From Teratosphaeria epicoccoides (lineage: Eukaryota; Ascomycota; Dothideomycetes; Mycosphaerellales; Teratosphaeriaceae), in the NCBI GenBank assembly GCA_021401465.1, contig JADDMT010000064.1:1-64000 (forward strand): 64,000 nucleotides of DNA, in the 5' to 3' direction. Position 1 is the first letter of the stretch; the number at the start of each line of letters is the position of its first letter. Under the pieces are notes generated by a model, which saw only the letters and a list, made by a program, of their open reading frames with translations, made no database searches and was not told the origin of the DNA. Both the position numbers and the translations under genes were made by a program. This document shows positions 21,039 through 33,035 of this stretch, one piece after another.

Positions 21039-24000
21039 ATGTCCACCACCTCCGCGCGCCTCAAATCCCTCACGCCGCCCCAATGCATCCTCCTCGCCGT
21101 CCACTTCGCCTGCACCGCCGACATCAAATCCCTCTCCTCCCTCACGCCCGCCCGTCCCGACGTCCTCGACCCGGCCCTCGTGCTCCGAATCCTGCTGACC
21201 TACCTCCCGGAGTCGACGGAGCCGAGCGAGTACATCGGATACGCGGAGGCGGTCGCGAGCCAGCTGGATCGGGGCGACGAGAGGACGGAGGAGACGGAGG
21301 TCGACACGCAGGCCGTGGCCGGTAAGGGGGAGCGGGAGGCGCGGAAGGTGGTGCAGGGGTTGAGGGGGTTGGAGGCTGGTGGAGATTTGTTGGCGAGGTT
21401 TTTGGTTTGTCGCGCGAGGCGGATTGAGGAGGAGACGGGGATGGTGGGCTTGATTCCGGGATTGGTGGGGCCGTTTTTGGGCGGGAGGGAGGGGCTGCGG
21501 ACGTGGTTTGTGGCGTGTGTTTTGCCGGTGTTGAGGCTCGAGGGGGGGTTTTATGCGGCCAGTGCTGTTGGGGAGGAGGTGGGGGTGAGGGAGTTGGAGC
21601 GGGTGAGCGGGAGGGAGGGGGTGGATTTGTTGTTGGGGAAGGCGGAGAGGGGGGTTCCACCGGTTGGGGAGGAGGGGGCAGGGGCGAGTAGGGGGAGTGT
21701 TGTGGCGAGGGATGTGAGGGGGTTGGTGGGGCCGTGGATGTACGGGCATAGTGCGAGGAAGAGGAGGAAGTTAGGGCATGATGGAGAGAGCGAGAGGGAG
21801 CCGGATGTGAAGGGTTGGGGGCAGCATGTGAGGAAGATCTCGCGTTCTGGTGGTACTAATGCGGACAAGACGGGTCATGATTGGGAGTGCTTCTACGCTT
21901 GGCTGGTCCAGCATGCAAGGAATCAATTCGATCTGGTCAGCCAATGTATCAAAGACTGGGACGGTCCTGCCGACGTCGATCTGGGCGGCTACGGCGCTCC
22001 CGGTGAAGCAGAAGGCTATCTCGACGAAGACCTCCAACGCAAACTAGAGCTTCAATACGCCCAGGCAGCGTTCGCAGCCTGCTACGCGGTCGAGGCCGAC
22101 AGCGAAGCTACCGTCAAAGGCGCCCACGGCATCCTCGCCCGTCTCGCCGAACTTCTCGAGTTCATCCCTCCCCCCGACCTCGCCACGAGCGTCGACGCCC
22201 TCCCGCGGATCGAGCGCCACGCCACCCGCCTAGACGAGAGCCGCACGATCAAAGACCTGAGCCCGGAAGCCCTCCTCGAGCCCGAACACCCCCTCACGAC
22301 ACCGAGGATGGAAACGTACATGCTGCTGCAAATGATCGTGTACTCTGCCTACCACTTCTCTGTGCTTGGCCATCCGATGAGTCTGGTCAGTGTTGCGAAA
22401 CTGCAATTCTGTGCGAGTGCAGAGGAGCAACTGGAGGTTTTGAGGAGGATCTTGAGGTCGTTGGTGGGGAGCGGCGGCGGGAAGCGGGATGAGACAATGT
22501 GGGCTAGTGATCGGGGGAAGATTGTGTGGTTGTGGAATTGGGGAATTGATCAGGAGGATGAGGGAGTGGAGGAGGGGCCGGGTGTGCTGGGGAAGGTTGG
22601 GAGGGAGGTGTTCGAGAGAGAAATGTTGGGGGTGTTTACCGAGACGGGGTGTAAGTGAATTTCCTGCTGTTTCTTTTCTTGGGATGTTGTGTGGCTCGGC
22701 ACATGTGTGCTGAGCGATACTTCTGTGTGGTCCAGTGGAGGATGTCAATCTGGCGGCGAATACCGATAGTCTTGGAGGTTTTGGAGAGGAGGAGTTGTCG
22801 TTTCCTTTTGTGGCTTCCGAGGATGTTGTGAAGAAGGTGTGAGGGAGTGGCTCGACTGACGCTTGAGGGGATCTTATAGGCTACGGGTTGCCAATCCAAC
22901 TATACTTGAAGAGCAATGACGGCGCTAAGCGGTTGAGTAAGGAAAAGGTCGAGGACGTGGTGCTGGGGAAGGCGATGGAAGCGTACGATGGTGCGAGTAA
23001 CGGGAATCGGAGTAGAGGTGGAGTGAAGAGGGCTGCGGATATGTGAGTGCTCTCTTAACAATTCTTTGCACTGCTTACGCATACTGACCGGAGCAGCATC
23101 GCGGCTTTCCAACCATATTTCCGCGAGAGCATCCGCTTCCGTCAAGCTACGGCCCTTATCGCAGCCACGCACTCTTTATCCTTCTACTCTTTGACTCTGC
23201 AGCACGGCGTCCCCTTCCAGCCTGTGAGTATCAGGGTGACTTCTGATCCGATTGGCCTGGTGGAGAAGGTGCTAGAGCAGAATGCGAGGAGTTACACGCA
23301 GTTGGATGACCTCATCTCCATCGCGCAAAACCTCGTTACGGCTGGGCTGCAGAAGCCGAGCAAAGATGAAGAGGAGGTAGGGGTGAAGAGTGATGGTGTG
23401 AGAGAGGAGCGGGAGAAGAAAGAGGCGGAGCGCCGAGTCACCTTCATGGCTGTCGAAGCCGCATTGAGGGGAAACGACTTCGAGACGGCGTACTCCTACA
23501 TCGTCAACCGTCTCACGCCCTCCAACCCCGACATCCCCGCACCAACGGCGAAGAGGGAAAACCGCCACAAACGCATCGACTCCCACTCCTCCACAGCGCC
23601 CAACGACGACGACATCTCCTGGCGCGCCGCCTTCCTCGCCGGTCGCTACCGCGGCTCCTCTTCCAGCACCTCTTCCTCCCCACCTACCCTCCGCCGCCTG
23701 GAACAGCGCACCGAACTCCTCTCCCTCGCTCTCCTCTTGGCGCCTACATCCGCGCTCACGGAGATCCTGGCGGCGTGGCGGAGATGTGAGGAGGAGACTG
23801 TGGCAGCGCAGAACGCGACTCGAGAGGAGGAGAGGGCGTTTGATGACCGTGCGGATAAGAGGTTGAGTGGTTCTGGCTCTGCTGCGTTGCCGGGGAACTT
23901 CGTGGTGGGGGGTGAGCAGCCGGAGCTGGTGAGGGATCAGCGACGGCGCGAATTGGGTCGATTCGGAGGCACGGCTTCGCGGAACGCTGCGAGTGAGGGT

Positions 24001-24291
24001 GGTGGTGGGAGGGGTGGGAGGGGTGGAGAGGAGGCGCCGATGAGTATGTTTGATCTGACGAGAAGTGCGGCGAGTGCGTTTTCGAGGGGCGTGGGGGCGC
24101 CGATGAGGGCGTCGAGCACTGCTGGTGGTGGTGGGGAGGGGCAAAGGGGTGGGAGGGGCGAGGGTGGTGAGCTGCAGAGGGTCAGGAAGAGGGATATGGT
24201 TGCTAGTGCTGTGAGTGGCGGGTTGGCGAGCGGGTTGGGGTGGGTTCTGGGGGCGACACCGGTGGAAAGGGGGGAGGGGGAGGAGACGTAG
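21039..24291 (+). CDS. Sec39-domain protein of the Dsl1 tethering complex
   Basis: Exons 21039-22650, 22736-about 22836, 22880-23042 and 23097-24291 encode roughly 1020 residues. The start MSTTSARLKSLTPPQCILLAVHFA and LVLRILLTYLPES are typical of fungal Sec39. The C-terminal part has AYDGASNGNRSRGGVKRAAD, FYSLTLQHGVPFQPV and VEKVLEQNARSYTQLDDL. Sec39, with Dsl1 and Tip20, tethers Golgi-derived COPI vesicles to the ER. Introns 1 (GTAAGT…CAG) and 3 (GTGAGT…CAG) are phase-consistent. At the exon 2/3 junction the frames disagree by one base for every obvious GT-AG pair, so either an unusual splice site or an indel is present. A Gly-rich insert and a basic, membrane-like tail end the protein. Confidence 0.85.
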
Positions 24292-24787
24292 TCGGAGTGT
24301 TGCATGGAGACCAGCAGGGCAGTTCATGCGCATGACTCATGATGGCGGATGTGCCTTTCGATCTTGCGGTTTCCGTAGACGGCGCCTGTGTCCGGCTTTG
24401 AACATAGGTGTAAGGCTGCGCTTGGTCTTGGTGGCTGCACGCAACTGCTCTGCGCTGCTTCGCGGCATGAAGGTGCCATCCGCGCCTTCGGGAAGTCTCA
24501 GCGAGGGCGCGGTTCGCTCCTTGCTCCGTGAAGCGCAGGTGATGGGTCGATGTGAAAGGCGGTGGTTTCCCTTGATGCTTGGCAGACCCTTCCAAGAAAT
24601 TCTATGCATCTTCAAGAGCAGCGCAGAGGAACAGACTTCACTCCCGCGTTGCATCGACAACCGGCTATTATCGATCGTTCAACGGGTTCGCGACACTTGA
24701 CAGCTTTCCGCAAGAATTCATACGGACTGCATATATCTGCACAGACAGCGCGTCGAGGGGATACAGCGCAACGATCAATCAACAGGC
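24292..24787. other. Intergenic, no gene seen
   Basis: This stretch lies between SEC39 and the TFIIE-beta locus. Short overlapping open frames show no coding character. Confidence 0.5.
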
Positions 24788-25668
24788 ATGTCCCCGACAC
24801 CCGCCGCGAAGGCTCCAAAGCGAACCCACGAGGAAGCTTTTGCTGCCCATCAAGATAACTCTTCCCTGCCTCGGCCACAATCCGCTGGACCTCAGAGCAC
24901 CCGCAAGACCATCAGCGTGGAACCCGCGTCTGTTGATTCCAAAGCCTCGTCACCAATCCCCTCCTCCCTTCCTCCTGCCACTCTAACCGCGGTCTCAGAA
25001 GCGGTGGAGTATCTGAGGAAGAACTCTCCCAAGACCATCACCTGGGGCCGAGTCCTGCCGAACATGTCCAAGGCATACTTGGCGGACCGCTTAGATCTCG
25101 TGCTGAGACAGATCCTCCTCGCGCCTCACGACAGAGTCGAGGTCGTGCAGAACGATGCCAAGGGCATTGCGGTGCGCTATAAGCCGCTGTACCCTCTCAC
25201 CGATGCTAATAGCCTGCTTGAATACTTCGACTAGCAGTCCCTCGATCCGGAGGCGGACCTGACGAAGATCCCGTTGAAGGAATTGAAAGACGGGTGGCGG
25301 GACACGGAGGAGAGGAAGGTCGGCCAGGTTCTGGAGGAGATGGAGGCGGAAGGCAAAGTGCTGCTGCTCCGGGCGGGGGAGAAGATCACGCATGTCTTTC
25401 GCGATTCGGCTCGCTGGCATGTAATGGGGCTGGCGGTTGGTGTGGATGATGATATTAAGGAGTTGTGGCATGGGTTCCTGTTGCCGAGGGTTGGGGGTGA
25501 TGTTGACGCGGGGGCTTGACGTCGGCAGTGGGTGAAAGGAGCAGGGCGGAGGGTGTGGCGGGATTGGAGAAGCCGAGGAGGAGGAGTGGGGGGAGGGACG
25601 TGAGGGTACAGACGAATTCGCATTTGAAGAAGGGATTGTTGAAGCAGTTTCCGAAGAACGGGAGTTAA
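24788..25668 (+). pseudogene. TFIIE beta subunit (Tfa2), interrupted
   Basis: The frame from ATG 24788 has the TFIIE-beta core winged-helix region (AVEYLRKNSPKTITWGRVL, RQILLAPHDRVEV, YKPLYPLTDANSLLEYFD). It stops at TAG 25232-25234 exactly where homologues continue. Reading on in the same frame restores the second winged helix (IPLKELKDGW, VLEEMEAEGKVLLL, ITHVFRDSARWH). Near the GGGGG run at about 25507-25511 one base is missing. The next frame then gives the conserved basic end LEKPRRRSGGRDV, VQTNSHLKKGLL and TAA at 25666. TFIIE-beta recruits TFIIH to RNA polymerase II and is normally essential. So this is either a non-functional copy in a genome with another copy, or a locus with two sequence errors. 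Confidence 0.75.
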
Positions 25669-28215
25669 GCTCGGTCAGAGTGAGTAGGGCAGGGGACTGC
25701 TGGATCAACTGGGTATGGTGGCATTGGTGAGATGTCCGTATCCAGGCCCGTGTATTTATCCTGACTGGGTCTCTAAAGGCCAAGGGATAGCTGAGATCGC
25801 CCGTTTGTTAGGCATGAAAGCCATTGGCGCCGAGCGCAAAGGCGCCATTACGTCCCCGCCTGGCCGGACCACATTCGAGGATGCTATGAAGCGGGCTGCT
25901 GTGATTGTCTTGATACTGCTAAAGATTGCTTTGAGCTTGAAGGTCCTGCACTCGGGCAAATGTAGAGAATGAGAACCTTTAACGACAGTCTGTCCTCCGC
26001 GACATGTACTGTTCTGCACACTTGCCAAAACCTGAAGCCCCTAGCGACCTCTGCATCCGCTTTCTCCATTCGTATCTGGACTCGCCATCTAGATTATCAA
26101 GATCCATTGCCGGCGATAGGCGGAACTTCGTTCGAATCCAATCACGAGGGACGTATCCTGCACATTCCCAGTCGATTATTCAATGGTAGAACCGAAGTAC
26201 AGAAGAATCCAGGCCCATTTTCCTGCAGTTCTGTAACAGTGTTCCGTGGTCGAATGTGTCGTGGTTCCCTCGGAGATGGTACTCGGGGACATCTCGGGAG
26301 TCGACACCTCCGATCTTTTGGCCTCCCCTCATTGACATCTCTTCAATTGCGTTATGCACTTGTCGTACGACACCATCCTTCGCGGACTCGTCGCATGCAT
26401 CGCGAAAATAGCCGTACCAGATCAAGTCTGGAATTGTAAATGAAAGACTTCTCTGCCGCAAGAACTGGAGCGTAATGTGCTCAGGTGTTGCACTCGGAGA
26501 GACTTTGATGAAGGCCTCGCCGATCTGCCAGAGTGCATGGGATCCTGCTATATGATGTGGTGGTGCAGACGCGCTGCTGTCAAGCGTAGTCTCTTGCAGC
26601 TGCCACCATTGGCCTTAGCCGTCGATCCAGGAAGGGCCATCTCATGGTACGATCTGACGCAGCACCGAGTAGCTGCTCCCTATCTTCCAGGCGTCGTGAT
26701 CCAGTCTTTGGACAGTGTTAGAGACATCGGCCGACAGTGGCGTCTGTGAATAGGGCAAATTAGAGTACCGCACATATCTTTTTGTACTCAAGTTGGACTA
26801 GCCCGACCTGGATATTTGAGAACCTCCGGGACCCCGCATCAAATATGTTCCGACCGTGCCCGCTAAGGGGGCCGACAGGAGTGTCGTCGTGTCGGCGTCC
26901 GTAGGTCATAAGCTGAGCAAACCCTTAAGAACTCCACTTTTCGAACAGGGCGCTTCACGTCAGTACAATGCCCTTCTTAATCTGGAACTCCTTCTCATCA
27001 GACTCACTAGCTAGCAAGAGATCCAACCGCTAGGGTCCACACCTTGTGGCTTAACAACGTTCAGATATTTCAAGGGGTAGGCATTTTCAGCTTGGTCGAT
27101 CTAAAACAGATATATCGTTGGACGTGGCTGTAATGATAGACAAGTACCACGCAGCGTACGGTTCAAAAATTGGCTTGTGTCTAACGAAAGGCTTATGATT
27201 TTGGCTTGCAGCATACACATCCTGGTAATCCAATCAAAAAAAAAGAATTGGTTCTTTGTGTTCTTGAGATCAATGCTGACCAGACTGTAAACCATGTGCC
27301 TGCAAATGCCTCGCTGGCCGCGGTCATATACATGTGCCAACTTCTCAGCCCGGTCGAACTAAAACACCTTACAAAAGAGTGTCTACATCAATCGCCCAAA
27401 CGACAAGCCTACAAATCGCCATCACTGCAAGAATGTCCACCTGCTGCGCTTCTAGACCAAGGAGTGTTCGAACCATCTCCTTCGAAACAAGCACTCAGCA
27501 ATCGAAATCGCGTCGAGGTCGATTTGCTGTTGAAACGGCGTCGTCAGCTCAGCTTGCGCGGCCTTCCCTGTTAACCACACTGATCACTCTGCTTTTCGAA
27601 AGTTTTTTTTTTGAAAGCTATTAATCCAGCTTTTACTTCGCTAGAAGGAAGGCATTGCTGAATGATCTATTAATCAAAACAGCTTAGTATTATGGGTAAT
27701 GAATTACGTTGTTGTGTCTAAAACATGAAGGATTGCTTTCTTGAGGTTAGTTACTACTAGTTATGACATTTACAAAGGCATTTAAATACCTTGCATCAAG
27801 GATTAATACATCATTGCTAAGCTTTGAGTCAAAGTCACCGCTATAGCAGCAGACAACGCCCCTAACACGGTCTCTGCGTCTAGTCAACTAGTCCTGCAAC
27901 ACTCTAGATTGATCACTACTAGCTGTATTGCACATTGGTTGGATTTGATAATGATCAAACACGTTTTGATTAATGCAATTTAGCAGGAGATTTCTGAATT
28001 AGCTAAGTAGATGAAGGTTCATTAATGCCAGGAAGGAAGCTAGAGCCGACACATTACAAAGCATTACAAAGCCGACGCTTAGCGCTAAGGCGCACTATAC
28101 CGAATTGGAAAATAAGTTCTCTGCTAATTGTGTAAGCTGCATACTTCTAGAATATACTTGATACAATATCGATTATCAATCGATCGAGAGAATTATTTAG
28201 AATCATTTACTCTAT
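25669..28215. other. Gene-poor region, AT-rich toward the right
   Basis: No recognisable coding sequence was found. From about 27600 the sequence becomes clearly AT-rich, with frequent TTAAT and CTAG words, unlike the flanking GC-rich genes. It may be old repeat DNA mutated by RIP, but no transposon protein is legible. A short inverted repeat (GCCGACA / TGTCGGC) lies at 26871-26896. Confidence 0.5.
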
Positions 28216-28306
28216 AAGCTGAATTCACATCAAAAGAAGTCTCTAGAATCAGCTAAGTCGTAAGCTGATTTCGAGTCAAGAGAAGACTCTGGAAGGTTGA
28301 TAAGTA
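28216..28306. repeat. Degenerate direct repeat of about 45 bp
   Basis: Two adjacent segments share TAAGCTGA-TTC, TCAA-AGAAG, CTCT and AAG spacing (near 28217 and 28262). They are embedded in the AT-rich block. They look like an ancient tandem duplication. Confidence 0.45.
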
Positions 28307-28747
28307 AGTGGCTCCTCTCCCCAGGTAGCCATGAAAACTTAAAAAAAAAGCATTAATACAGCACATCGGATCATGAATCTCCCACCCAAATCCTGATCAA
28401 TTTCAACAATCTGTATCAATCAAATTCTGCAATGTCCTTAATTCAACATTTAAGGCAGTGTTGTCAAAATAGCAGGTAAATTAAGGCTTGTTTAGAAGGA
28501 GCAGGAGAGATATAGTGAGTACGAGCGTAATATATAATTGCTCCTTACTACTTTACGGCAACACTGATTTATTCTCTTGTGTGCCAGACCGCGGCTAGTC
28601 ATCGAATGATATGCAGCGCTCGGCCTAGTGTCGTCTATAGGCAGACCATTTTTTTCAGCGAGATGCGCACGTACTGCTAGTTGAACCCCAGACCAGGTCA
28701 AATGCGGACTTCGCGCCTTCCGATTACCAACCAAATATACGGGTTGC

Positions 28748-29128
28748 TCAAACACTGACCCCGACGATACCGTTGGCAACATGGCCACTGCGTAGTATTG
28801 GCCGCAGAGTCAACTTCGGAATAATGTTCTTAGTCTTGATCAACTCCCAACGTCCTGTCAACCTATCTGAAGTCTCTTCAGATGATGCTCGCCATGTCAG
28901 GTCATGACAGGCCTTGTCGACACTAGCAAGCATGAGTTCTCGAGCGAGTGAGTCCGACGGATGCGTTGACAGGCGATGGTCCAAGATCTCGAGGCGGTGC
29001 ATTACCCGCATAGACGAGTCCACGGCCAGAAATTCCTCATTTGCAAACCGAGTGGCTCGAGATAGCGGATTAAGGAGAGACAGCTCGGCATGAGCTCGCG
29101 GCTCTTGTTCAGCATCCGTCTAAGAGGT
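28748..29128 (-). pseudogene. Unrecognised open-frame remnant
   Basis: About 125 codons on the minus strand read as ordinary protein (NEEFLAVDSSMRVMHRLEIL, LARELMLASVDKACHDLTW) and end at a TGA. The frame has no ATG near its beginning, since a TAG lies just upstream. No domain is recognised. It is probably a remnant of an accessory gene at the edge of the AT-rich block. Confidence 0.3.
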
Positions 29129-29923
29129 CTTGTTCAAAATCCTAGCAGCCAGGCTCGGCACCGTCTGTTCTGCCAGAGGTCCTGGCAACAGGCTCCATAG
29201 CATTCAACTCCATAGCATTCAGGAGCTTGTCCATGGGCCCCTCGTGTAGCCTCCAGATATCCGACCCACATGACACGGTACTCCTACCAACTTCGCCGCA
29301 TCTGTCCTGCTCTGATACGGCTAGTCTGCTTACGCTTGTGGTGTATCACTACTCCTGATACGGGTCATTCTGCATCTGTGTTTTCAACTCGGCATGGATT
29401 GTTTTGTTCTAAGGACTTTGCAGATAGTCGCCAGATTTGGTGCTGTCTTTCTTCGGAATTCGTCTGACGCCGCTCGCAGCTGATCTGTGGTCGAAGGAAA
29501 TTATCATTCAACATGCTGGAAGTCAGCTTCGTGATGCTGATGCCATTCCGTTGAGAAAGATAGCCCGTCAAAGTCGGCTGTTCCTGACACGAACGGGTCC
29601 ATGGGCCGTCCAGCTCCTTCGGGAGAGACGAGACACGTCAGCGGCCAACCGGACAGACGTCAGTCTTTTTGCCAGAGAAACAGCCTGGATGCTGCATCGA
29701 CGTGTTTCTGGTGGCACGATTCAATGCAAACGCCAAGGGCTCCGGAAGAGCAATATGGTGATCAGCCCGAGGTTATACAAGCTTCAGCCGTGCAGATCCC
29801 AGAGACACCTCCGACCTGACATCATCATCACTGTAGCGATTCCTTGCCTTCGCAACTCATCGTTCCCACAGCACCGCCCATTCATCCCATTCCACAGCTA
29901 CGACTGTATCGCAATTAAGAACC
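29129..29923. other. Intergenic, no gene seen
   Basis: Only short overlapping open frames occur upstream of the MAPEG gene, and none is recognisable. Confidence 0.4.
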
Positions 29924-30575
29924 ATGTCGACCAATCCAAATCCCCTGTCTATCCTCGTGGGCTCTCAGCCGCTCCTCAAACCAGTCATTGGCCTGGTCTC
30001 ATGGACTTTTGTGATGGAGGCGTGGTAAGTGGTGAATAGGAAATTTCACAGCCTGTCAACCAGTCGAGATGTCAGACTGGCGGCCTGGCTGTTTGACCGC
30101 TCTATGCATGCCTTGCAGCTGCCAAAAAACAGGCGAACCCTCGGACAGGCTGGGACGGCTGACACGTACCCCCCCGTTGGAACATCGACTGACCATTCAA
30201 CCGTCGATCTTCAGGATGTACATCTACCGCCTACCCGCGATCTCCAAATACAACATCGAGATGAAGCCCGAGGGCACCACACAAGACATGAACGCCAAAA
30301 TCCCACGCCACTTGCAATGGGCCGCGGACAACTATAACCACCTCATGGAGCAGCCGACCCAATTCTACGCCATTGCCCTCGCTTTGAACGCGCTCGGGCA
30401 GAACGATCAAGTCACTGTAGGCCTGGCCTGGACCTACGTCGGCTTGAGAATTATCCATTCTGTGGTTCAGGCAACTTCCAACCCGATCATGGTCAGGTTC
30501 CAGATCTTCGCCCTGAGCTCTCTGACGCTGCTCGGAATGACTGGGAAGGCTGCTTTGGCCGTGTTGCAGTTGTAG
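29924..30575 (+). CDS. MAPEG-family membrane protein
   Basis: Exon 1 (29924-30024) and exon 2 (30215-30575) are joined across a 190-base GTAAGT…CAG intron within a Trp codon and give 153 residues. The protein has four hydrophobic helices. It carries the MAPEG-like pattern in which a charged loop (RHLQWAADNYNHLMEQPTQF) precedes YAIALALNALGQ, followed by WTYVGLRIIHSVVQA. MAPEG proteins are small ER enzymes, often glutathione-dependent, acting on lipid hydroperoxides or eicosanoid-like molecules. Fungal members of this subgroup are uncharacterised. The intron is longer than its neighbours in the window. Confidence 0.85.
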
Positions 30576-31172
30576 AGAGCCTTCGAATTACTTGGAGGCT
30601 TGGAATCACGTTGTGCACGCACATGAGAGTCCTCTGTCTCACCATTTCCCTGGGTCCAAGCTGCTTCATTGCAGCGTGTGTTGGCATCAAGCCTGGGTAG
30701 GCCCCTGCTTTGATCCAATACCTTCATTCTATGATCTGATCAGCCGGAGATCGTACAGTCGGGTCCCAGTGACCTCCTTCAGCGACTTGACTACGACATC
30801 AATCCAGATCGATCAATTCCTTCGGCCGCTAATCTATGTAGCGGCCACAATGTCAACCCGAAACAAGCTTTGTGAAGGGCGTGATAGCTACGTCAGCCGA
30901 ACTGATTGCTGTATGTCACGTGAAATGCAATGCACATCGAGCATGGAGTTTTGATGGCGTTGAAGGTGCTTGTGGTCGAGCAGAGTAGCAATACGAATAG
31001 GGTATGTTCATTATCCAACGATCGCTGACCGACCCAAATCCCCAAATACTAAACGCTGATGCTAAAACTGTAACAAACCGATTCTGTCCCTGGTCCCGAC
31101 CCTTTTCGATGCAATCACACATTCTCATGTCACGACCGTCAACACTGATCCGTCACCGCCACTTCCGTCCCC
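30576..31172. other. Intergenic between converging MAPEG and laccase genes
   Basis: The 3' regions of the two convergent genes meet here. No further gene is seen. Confidence 0.5.
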
Positions 31173-33035
31173 TCATACCCCAGAATCGTTCTGCACCAAT
31201 CCATCACCATTCTGCCAAGCATCCCAAGCCTGGCACCCATCCTCCAACTCCTCCCTATCATAGAGCGCCGCGATCTCATCATACCTTTCCACGAACTGCA
31301 GGGCAAATCCCTCCTCCGTGTGCCATCCGATATGACAATGCGCAAGCCACACGCCCGGATTATCCGCTTGCCACGCCAATACCACGTACCCATTCCCGGG
31401 CAACATCGTGACATCCCGTCGCGGTGGGTTCGTCGTCTGAAGGGTCGGTGCCACGTCAGCATATGTGCCGTACCCTTGTGCCAAGACGAAGAAGTCGTGT
31501 CCGTGCAGATGGATTGGATGCGGTATAGCCACGCTTGTCTCGATGATCAGGTACATCCATTCATCGGCGTTGGGCATTTGGATGACGCCTTGCGAGCTGG
31601 TGTACGTTGTGTCTCCATTCAGGATCTGGAGAGATGTGGGATCTGCCCATTCAACACGGAAAGTCTCTTCGTCCAGATACCATTTGAAGGCGTTCTCGCT
31701 GTTGTACGCAACCGTGGCGTTTAGATCAGTAGTAATGGCGGCATCGGTGCCAGCGTTCAGAGGCACATATGGGACCAAGTTTGTCAAGGCTTCTCCGAAG
31801 CACTCGTTATCATCGGATATATAGGGAGAGCTAATCGGAGTATCGGTGCTACCTGCAAGTCGTGAGACCCACAACATCGCTCAACCCTAGGAACACTTGG
31901 ACTTACCATCGTAGTGGATAATGCCTCTAATGTCAGTGTTGTTAATGTCAGTGCAAAAAGCATCCGGCAGCGCCCGAAGCCAAAAGTCACTTGCGACATC
32001 ACTCTTGTCGGCTGTAACAATCACATCATATCGTTGACCCATTCCAATGCTCAGCACATTTGTGTTGTACGGGACAATCGGCACGAAATCTGTGGCGATC
32101 ACCTGCAAAGTGTGATTGTCGATCGAGAATGAGAAATGAGCGTTGATCGCAGAATTGACCAGTCGAATACGATACGATTTCCCGGAAGTGAAATCTGTTT
32201 CCCACCGATATCCCATTGTGGTGCCATCTTGGATCCAGATATTGGTCCCGTTGATCAAGCCGGTGTCAAGCTGAGGCGGTCCACTGGCTTCGTCCTTATC
32301 CCACAGCGAACACACTGTGTCGTGATCCCAATCGCTGAGGAAGAGGTTTCCCAGGTCGACATCGTAATCTGCGGTTGCTGGTCCATGGATTATTATGCCA
32401 CCAAAGACACCTTCCCAGGCTTGGAGACCGTAGTGAGAATGATACCAGGAACTGCCATATTGCTCGGCTTTCCACTCGTACGTGATAGTATTGCCTGGAG
32501 CAGTCGGGCATTGTGTGATGGACACTACACCGTCATTGGCGTTGGTCCAATTTTGCCTATGAATGGTCAGCTTGGCCTCCAAATTGGGACGTACTACGAC
32601 TTACCTGACACCGTGGAAATGAAGGCTCGTGCCATTATTTTCCAAGCCGTTCAGGACATGCACTCTCACAGTATCGCCCCAATCGGCTTCGATCGTAGGT
32701 CCTGGAACGCTGCCATTCACGGACAAGATTGTTCGTTCCACGCCATCTGGACTTGCGGTAATATTGGTGAGCTGGAACCAGTATTCCCGCACAACACCAG
32801 TCGTTGGCCCATCACTGTAGTAATTTGTGCTAAGGTTGTAATTACACCACGTTGAACGGGCACTTGCGCTGTTGCCAGAGCAGACGGAGGTTGAATTTGT
32901 GAGCGTCGAATTTGTTGACGCCGAATTTGTACCTGTAGAGTCTGCACGTCGAAATAATGGCCACCTCTCTGTCGACGGAAGGGCACTCACCATCCCCAAG
33001 GAAAGGACAGCCCATAGCACTGATCGTAAGTACAT
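31173..33035 (-). CDS. Secreted multicopper oxidase (asco-laccase)
   Basis: Exons 33035-32605, 32556-31907 and 31852-31173 (introns GTAAGT…TAG and GTAAGT…CAG, phases consistent) give 586 residues. A signal peptide (MYLRSVLWAVLSLGMVSA) precedes a Ser/Thr/Asn-rich stretch. All four copper signatures are present: HFHGVR near 140, GSSWYHSHYGLQ near 183, HPIHLHGHDF near 478 and HCHIGWHTEEGF near 545. The residue at the type-1 axial position after the last motif is Phe, the form linked to high redox potential. The C-terminus is DSGV, the asco-laccase plug that enters the trinuclear site channel. Laccases oxidise phenols while reducing O2 to water; possible roles are melanin synthesis or degradation of plant phenolics. 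No clustered pathway genes are seen. Confidence 0.95.

Noticed and set aside
21142..21749. Minus-strand Pro/Ser-rich frames over SEC39
   Set aside because: They are antisense shadows of a GC-rich exon without any domain.
25172..25234. 63-base in-frame intron removing the TAG of TFIIE-beta
   Set aside because: A GTGCGC…TAG pair exists, but splicing would delete the YKPLYPLTDANSLLEYF segment that homologues conserve.
26020..26160. tRNA-like GTTCGAATCC sequence
   Set aside because: The surrounding bases do not form acceptor, D and anticodon stems.
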